This document shows positions 60,401 through 64,000 of a DNA stretch of 64,000 nucleotides, one piece after another. The notes beneath the pieces were generated by a model that did no database searches, was not told where the DNA came from, and saw nothing but the letters and a program-made list of their open reading frames with translations. The stretch lies in contig NC_088786.1 in NCBI RefSeq assembly GCF_949628265.1, positions 39,577,681 to 39,641,680 on the forward strand, in the 5' to 3' direction. Origin of the DNA: Cloeon dipterum (lineage: Eukaryota > Arthropoda > Insecta > Ephemeroptera > Baetidae). Position 1 is the first letter of the stretch. Each line of letters begins with the position of its first letter. The translations under genes were made by a program, and so were the position numbers.

Positions 60401-63400
60401 GAAGCAGGGCACGCCCACCTCGACCACACCAGGCACCTCGGCCAGAAGTCCGCCGTCGAACAGCACGACGCCTTCGTCCAGTCCCGTGGTAGGCCATTTG
60501 CCGCCTTCGCCAGGTACTTTGCTCTACACGGAGACGTTCAAGAGTCCGATGGAGGCGCAGGGCGGCGAGGGTCCGTGCAACTCTTCCTCGTCGATCGCCT
60601 CGATGACGGCGACCACGACCGGACAGAACCTGACCAGCAGTTCGATCGAGCAGGACGACTTCGTGCTCGTCCCAAACCACATCCCGTCGGACGAGAACTC
60701 GAGCGACGGCAGCAACATCCTCGGCCGCTCGCCCAGAATGAGCGGCACGCCGACAGAATTATCAGAGTAATAATTACAACTGTTTAAAAGTTATAAATTC
60801 TCATTTTTTTCTTTCCTTCCAGTCACTCTTCGAGGAGTCCAAAGAGTGGCGGCTTCCTGAGGACAAACTTCACGCAGGCGAGTCCTCCGCGGCCGAGTTT
60901 CCTCCCCGTGAGCGACCAGTCGGGCGCTCCGGCGGCCGCGGCCTCTTCGACGGCGCGCAAGCTGGGCTCGGAGCCGATTCCGGTGCCGACGCAGCGCAGC
61001 GCCTACCAGCAGATCCACGGCAGCCTGCAGTCAGACAACAACAACGTGGAGGCGTGCGGCGTCGCGGACAACATGTCGCCGGTCAGAGTGAGTGCCAATT
61101 CACGTCAGCGGTTGCCTCACTAATTCTCGTTTTTGTGTGTGTGTGTTGGCAGAATTCGGTGCCAAGATCTCAGCCCATCAGTATGAGGCGGCAAAGCGAA
61201 CGCAACAACGGCGTCGAGCTCAATTCCATCTCGCCGCCAGCTGTGAGTCTGACTTTGCATTTTTTTTAACTAGCTGACCTAAATTATTATCATATCTGGT
61301 TTGGAATTTATTTTTTATTGATCGCAGAGGAAAAATATTTTAATGATTTTTGTAGTCCGATTTGTTAAAAAAAATTCCCGCCTCTTTTCGTCAATTTCTG
61401 ACTGGGAAAATAACATTTGGACAATTTCCGTACCTGATAAAGTCCTTTCAGACAATTTTGTACCTGAATAAGTCCTTCAGGACAACTTCTGTACCTGGTA
61501 AAGTACTTCAGGACAAATTCTGTACCTGAAAAAATCCTTCAGGACAACTTTCGCACCTGATGAAGTCCTGTAGGACAACTTTTGTACCTGAAAAAGACTT
61601 TTAGGACTACTTTCGCACCTGATAAAGTCCTTTCAGACCAATTCTGTACCTGAAAAAATCCTTCAGGACAATTTCCGTGCCTGATAAAGTCCTTTCAGAC
61701 ATATTCTGTACCTGAATAAGTCCTTGAGGACAATTTCCGTACCTGGTAATGTACTTCAGGACAATATCCGTACCTGTTAAATTACTTTAGGACAACTTTT
61801 GTACCTGAAAAAGTCCTCAAGGACAGCAACCTTACCTGAATAAGTCCTTCAGGACAACTTTTGTACCTGAAAAAGACTTTTAGGACTACTTTCGCACCTG
61901 ATAAAGTCCTTTCAGACCAATTCTGTACCTGATAAAATCCTTCAGGACAATTTCCGTGCCTGATAAAGTCCTTAAGGACAGCAACCTTACCTGAATAAGT
62001 CCTTCAGGACAACTTCCGTACCTGGTTAAGTCCTTTAGGAACCTTCCGTACTTGATAAAGTCCTTTCGGACAAATTCTTCACCTGAGTAAGTCCTTCAGG
62101 ACAATTTCCGTACCTGAAAAAGACCTTTAGGACAACTTTCGCACCTGATAAAGTCCTTCGTCACAGTAACCTTACCTGATAAAGTCCTTTATGATCCTAC
62201 CGTACCTGAAAAAGTCCTTCAGGACAACTTTCGTACCTGATTAGGCTCTTTTGGGCTATTTCCCCATTGGTTAAAGTCCCTTTTAACAAATATTCAGCTG
62301 ATTTTTAATTAATTCTGAATATTTTTTGTTCGTGTTCGCAGGTGCAGTTCACGCTGGGCACGCCGCCGAGCGCAGGTCGTCGTCGGTCGGCGTCCGGCAG
62401 CTCGTGCGGGACGCCGCCGCCGGTGACGACGTGGCAGGTGTCGCCGGTGACGCAGTACGCGGTGCTGGCGTCGTCGGCGCGCCACGCGACGCCCAACAGC
62501 TCGCCGATGCGCCGCTCGGGCATCTGCTCGTCGCCGCTGCTGGCCGGCTTCACGGCCCCGGTGCCGGCGGGCGGCGGCGCCGCGCCGCTGGCGCCGATCC
62601 TCGGCTCGCCGACTCGCGGCGGCGGCGGCTTCGACAACGCGTTCGCGCAGACGGGCGGCAGCGACAGGTGCGGCAACGTGGCCTCGCCGGCCGACTGGAA
62701 GCTGGTGGCGCGCGCCGCCACGCTGCCCGACATGGCCACCGACAACCAGGTGGCCGCGGCGGCGGCGGCCGCCTGCCGCACCCACGTCGAGCTCACCTCG
62801 CAGCTGGCCGCCGAACTGCAGAGGAGGCCCAGCTACGGCTTCTTCCACGAGCAGGCCGACCCCGTCTTCGGCACGTCGCCCCCGCAGGCCGCCGCCGCTG
62901 CGGCCAACGCGGCCTCCGACGGCCCCATCACGTTTGTCGCCCCCGAGCTGCCCGAGGAGACCCTTTTGGAGGTTTTAAAATACATTTTTTGCATAAAATT
63001 ACAATTTATTAATTATTAAAATTGCAGAGAGAGCATAATGAGACTTTAGCGAAACTGAACTTCGTGCTGGCGCTGGTGGACTGCGTCATCGAGCTGGCTC
63101 GTACGCGCGCCACGCCGCTGCCCGGACTGGCCGAGAGCGTGGCCGCGGTGCCGACGGCCGGCTCGCCGTGCTCGCCAGGCCAGGCGAAACTGTCGGACGG
63201 CACGCGCAGGGCCGAGCAGCTCGTGCTGCTGGTGCGCGCCCTGCAGCTGCTCAAGTCTGGCCTCAACCTGGCGAACATGGAACTCAAGGCTGGACGCCTC
63301 CAGCCCTCCTCCACCGTCAAATCAGGTTTGCTTAACAATTTTTAATTCAACGAAAGCAATTTAAATGTGAAAATTGTTGTTTTTCAGTGGTCTCGAAGCT

Positions 63401-63533
63401 GAACGAAAAGTTCCACTACTGCCTGTCCACGTGCAAGCAGCTCAACATGCCCGGGTTGCTGCAAAAGGCGGGAGTTGACACCAACACAAGCATCGCGGCG
63501 GACAGGATCCTCTACAATTACGCAATAGAAATG
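45499..63533 (+). CDS. Atg1: Serine/threonine kinase Atg1/ULK, 3' end outside the window
   Basis: Fourteen exons give 898 residues in frame before the window ends: 45499-45597, 54417-54509, 56399-56449, 57659-57691, 57762-57798, 58224-58406, 58464-58537, 58964-59124, 60233-60766, 60823-61087, 61153-61242, 62342-62971, 63028-63325, 63388-63533. The kinase domain spans about 11-280: glycine loop [13 protein letters not shown] lysine K42 (VVAIKR), HRDLKPQN with D137, DFG at 167-169, activation-loop T182 ([11 protein letters not shown] follows). A long Ser/Pro/Ala-rich linker follows; then at about 745 the C-terminal EAT/MIT region starts ([20 protein letters not shown]), which in this family binds Atg13. 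The kinase starts autophagosome formation in the cytoplasm, downstream of TOR and AMPK. Final exon(s) are missing. Intron 1 is about 8.8 kb and repeat-filled. Exon 12 is strikingly GC-rich with Ala/Gly runs. Confidence 0.95.
46848..47760. repeat. Transposon-like element with about 140-bp terminal inverted repeats
   Basis: 46848-46995 (tcagcggggtccagatttgc, gcgcagatccaagatggcgtc, ttacgatccaaaagacac) is inverted at about 47615-47755 (gtcttttggatcgtaa, gacgccatcttggatctgcg, gcaaatctggaccccgctga). The interior of about 620 bp includes another half-terminus near 47040 (cgaatctggaccccgctg). No transposase ORF is seen. It sits in intron 1 of Atg1. The gtccagatt..gatc.gtgttggtt vocabulary links it to the repeat at 50905-51625. 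Confidence 0.75.
48795..49175 (+). repeat. gcatgcgcagt dispersed repeat, plus copy
   Basis: Ordered blocks: aacagctgattagcccggta, gaatcgaccgttagatggca, catcaggctgatggaaatg, gatgccatattgaattctga, gatcgcaacccggcccccgg, cgcatgcgcagtagtaag, gatgaagaagcgatct. Closest relative is the inverted copy at 50905-51625. Non-coding. Confidence 0.75.
49700..49965 (+). repeat. Partial gcatgcgcagt repeat followed by a MITE terminus
   Basis: 49700-49870 repeats the second half of the unit at 48795-49175 (tttcacgcatgcgcattaat, gagatgaagaagcgatctga, cttcaaaatgggcgaatatt). It is followed at about 49930 by ccaacagatggcaccaccgt, the terminal word of the MITE family. Confidence 0.65.
50905..51625 (-). repeat. gcatgcgcagt dispersed repeat, inverted, with internal tandem copies
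   Basis: Three successive copies of the ggtccagat..gatctg.gttggtt start (50917, 51152, 51397) and two of the catgcgcagta.gttcagatcgcttcttcatctcacaggga segment (51040, 51287) show tandem amplification inside the element. The right end (gccgacctaataattac, catctaacggtcgattcgccaattacc) is the inverse of the left end of the 48795 copy. Confidence 0.75.
52925..53315. repeat. MITE with long inverted repeats, same family as 6985-7365
   Basis: Left arm ccaacagatggtgcaaccac, ggcatttccgctgcgatttc, gttgacgtgctgaaaaccaa, cggttcagccattcgccgta; the right arm is the inverse, ending gtggcgccatctgttggcgg. A loop of about 40 bases (gttggaaaagatttttttat) separates the arms. A further solo terminus is at about 53535 (ccgccaacagatggcaccac). 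Confidence 0.85.
55220..55580. repeat. Foldback element in Atg1 intron 2
   Basis: The arms at about 55223-55375 and 55415-55575 are inverted: ctgagggtcgaattaggtag against ctacctaattcgaccctcag-like sequence, gcgaatttttttcccgcc against ggcgggaaaaaggttc, and gagaagtgcgcatgcgtcagagctgg against ccagctctcacgcatgcgcagttctc. No ORF beyond artefacts of symmetry. Confidence 0.75.
56840..57520 (+). repeat. Tandem repeat of about 300 bp in Atg1 intron 3
   Basis: The block tttcccgggaaatttaaaaagggggcgtgtcaaggtaaaaa-type sequence starts near 56848 and again near 57146; a decayed third copy (aggaaattaaaaaaggggcgtgtcaag) is near 57474. Each is followed by similar text on regions such as ttagtcgatatcgt.agaaa. 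Short frames in it are not gene-like. Confidence 0.65.
59290..60170 (+). repeat. Dispersed repeat R3 in Atg1 intron 8
   Basis: Full-length-looking copy of the family described at 37450-38700 and 39390-40120 (cgacccataggagccgagta, gggggcccaggcggggcc, gacaggtctcagacggggct, cggtaccttaacgacc, gcgagcgccgacgcttattt). It fills most of the intron between the exons ending 59124 and starting 60233. Confidence 0.7.
61425..62270. repeat. Minisatellite of about 31-bp units in Atg1 intron 11
   Basis: Roughly 27 head-to-tail units of the pattern gtacctgataaagtccttcaggacaacttt, with recurring variants (tgaaaaagac, tgaataagtc, ctttcagac). Each unit contains the small palindrome tccttcagga. Larger blocks are repeated too: the string from ttttgtacctgaaaaagacttttaggac occurs near 61578 and 61858, indicating higher-order duplication. 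Confidence 0.88.
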
Positions 63534-64000
63534 GTGAGTGGCCGTTTTATCACATTTACCACTGAAAATTCCCTTTGAAATGCTCTAAAATTAATATTTT
63601 TGGCTTAAAAACCGTCAATATTATTGGTATTTTTAACTAATTAAGGAAAGACCCAGTCGTTTCCTCAAAACTCGACTGAAGAAACTTTTTGGCCCAAGAA
63701 TCGACGAATTTTCTTCAACTCTGTTCATTACACCTCTTTTACACGCCCCTTTTTTAAACATAAACCGCATTTTGAGTCGCTAACAGATAAATTTAAACCT
63801 AAAAACGAATTATCAAGCCTGTAAAAATTCTTGCTGTCGCATTCTGAACCTTTGTTGGCTCTCAGCGAGCAAAAATTGAATATTTGGCGCGAATTCTGTA
63901 CAAGAATTTTCGTTTTATCCTATTTCCTGCATTCTTATTGGCTGATTTAATTTAATAATCAAATTAAAGTCTGAAAACATGTCAGTCGTACGTGTTTTTT
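63534..64000. other. Start of a further Atg1 intron
   Basis: Follows the donor at gaaatg|gtgagt. AT-rich; contains ttcattacacctcttttacacgcccc and cgctaacagataaattt near 63725-63795, a decayed inverse of the tandem unit seen in the 43130-43850 intron repeat. No further exon is recognised before the window ends. Confidence 0.5.

Noticed and set aside
62305-63012. Several 160-230 codon frames on both strands over the Atg1 GC-rich exon
   Set aside because: Composition artefacts (few stop codons in GC-rich sequence). Only the frame that joins exons 11 and 13 in phase is conserved Atg1 sequence.
1-64000. tRNA, rRNA or other structured RNA genes
   Set aside because: I looked for B-box-like ggttcgaa words with a matching upstream A-box and acceptor stem and found none convincing. 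A covariance-model scan could not be run.

Overview
The window is nuclear DNA of an arthropod, most likely an insect. Genes are split by short GT-AG introns (many about 55-60 bases), two genes encode ZAD C2H2 zinc-finger proteins (a domain known mainly from arthropods), and deeply conserved MED15 and Atg1/ULK genes are interspersed with many foldback and MITE-like repeats. The insect order cannot be fixed from the sequence. A lineage-expanded LRR-like family dominates the middle of the window.

Layout. 1-1.9 kb: little, except a possible tiny spliced gene at 1047. 1972-3702: intact ZAD zinc-finger gene. 3.8-12.6 kb: repeat-rich; holds a candidate unrecognised three-exon small gene (4764-6620) whose intron carries a foldback element, a near-perfect palindrome at 7890-8165, a duplicated hairpin segment, a tandem array of about nine 112-bp units, and an IQ-motif gene remnant. 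13.2-32.1 kb: three direct segmental-duplication blocks (about 13223-16912, 23501-27200, 29572-32093). Each carries an intact five-exon minus-strand gene of 445-447 residues with a conserved upstream non-coding exon. Two of them also carry, head to head, a decayed copy of the ZAD zinc-finger gene. A diverged fourth paralog (17349-18905, plus strand) has a single-base frameshift. Between the blocks lie ZAD pseudogenes, an ATATC-rich element, a Ty3/gypsy-like RT remnant and the 3' end of a LINE. 32.1-41.8 kb: a broken 5' duplicate of MED15 followed by the complete 14-exon MED15 gene. 41.8-44.5 kb: a second intact ZAD zinc-finger gene (minus strand). It is divergent from Atg1/ULK (45499 to beyond 63533, plus strand), whose introns are loaded with repeats.

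Functionally, MED15 (Mediator tail subunit) and the ZAD factors act in transcription, and Atg1 starts autophagy. The LRR-like family has no function that can be read from sequence. All exon joins given were checked by hand for GT-AG borders and for an unbroken reading frame; no alignments or database searches were run.
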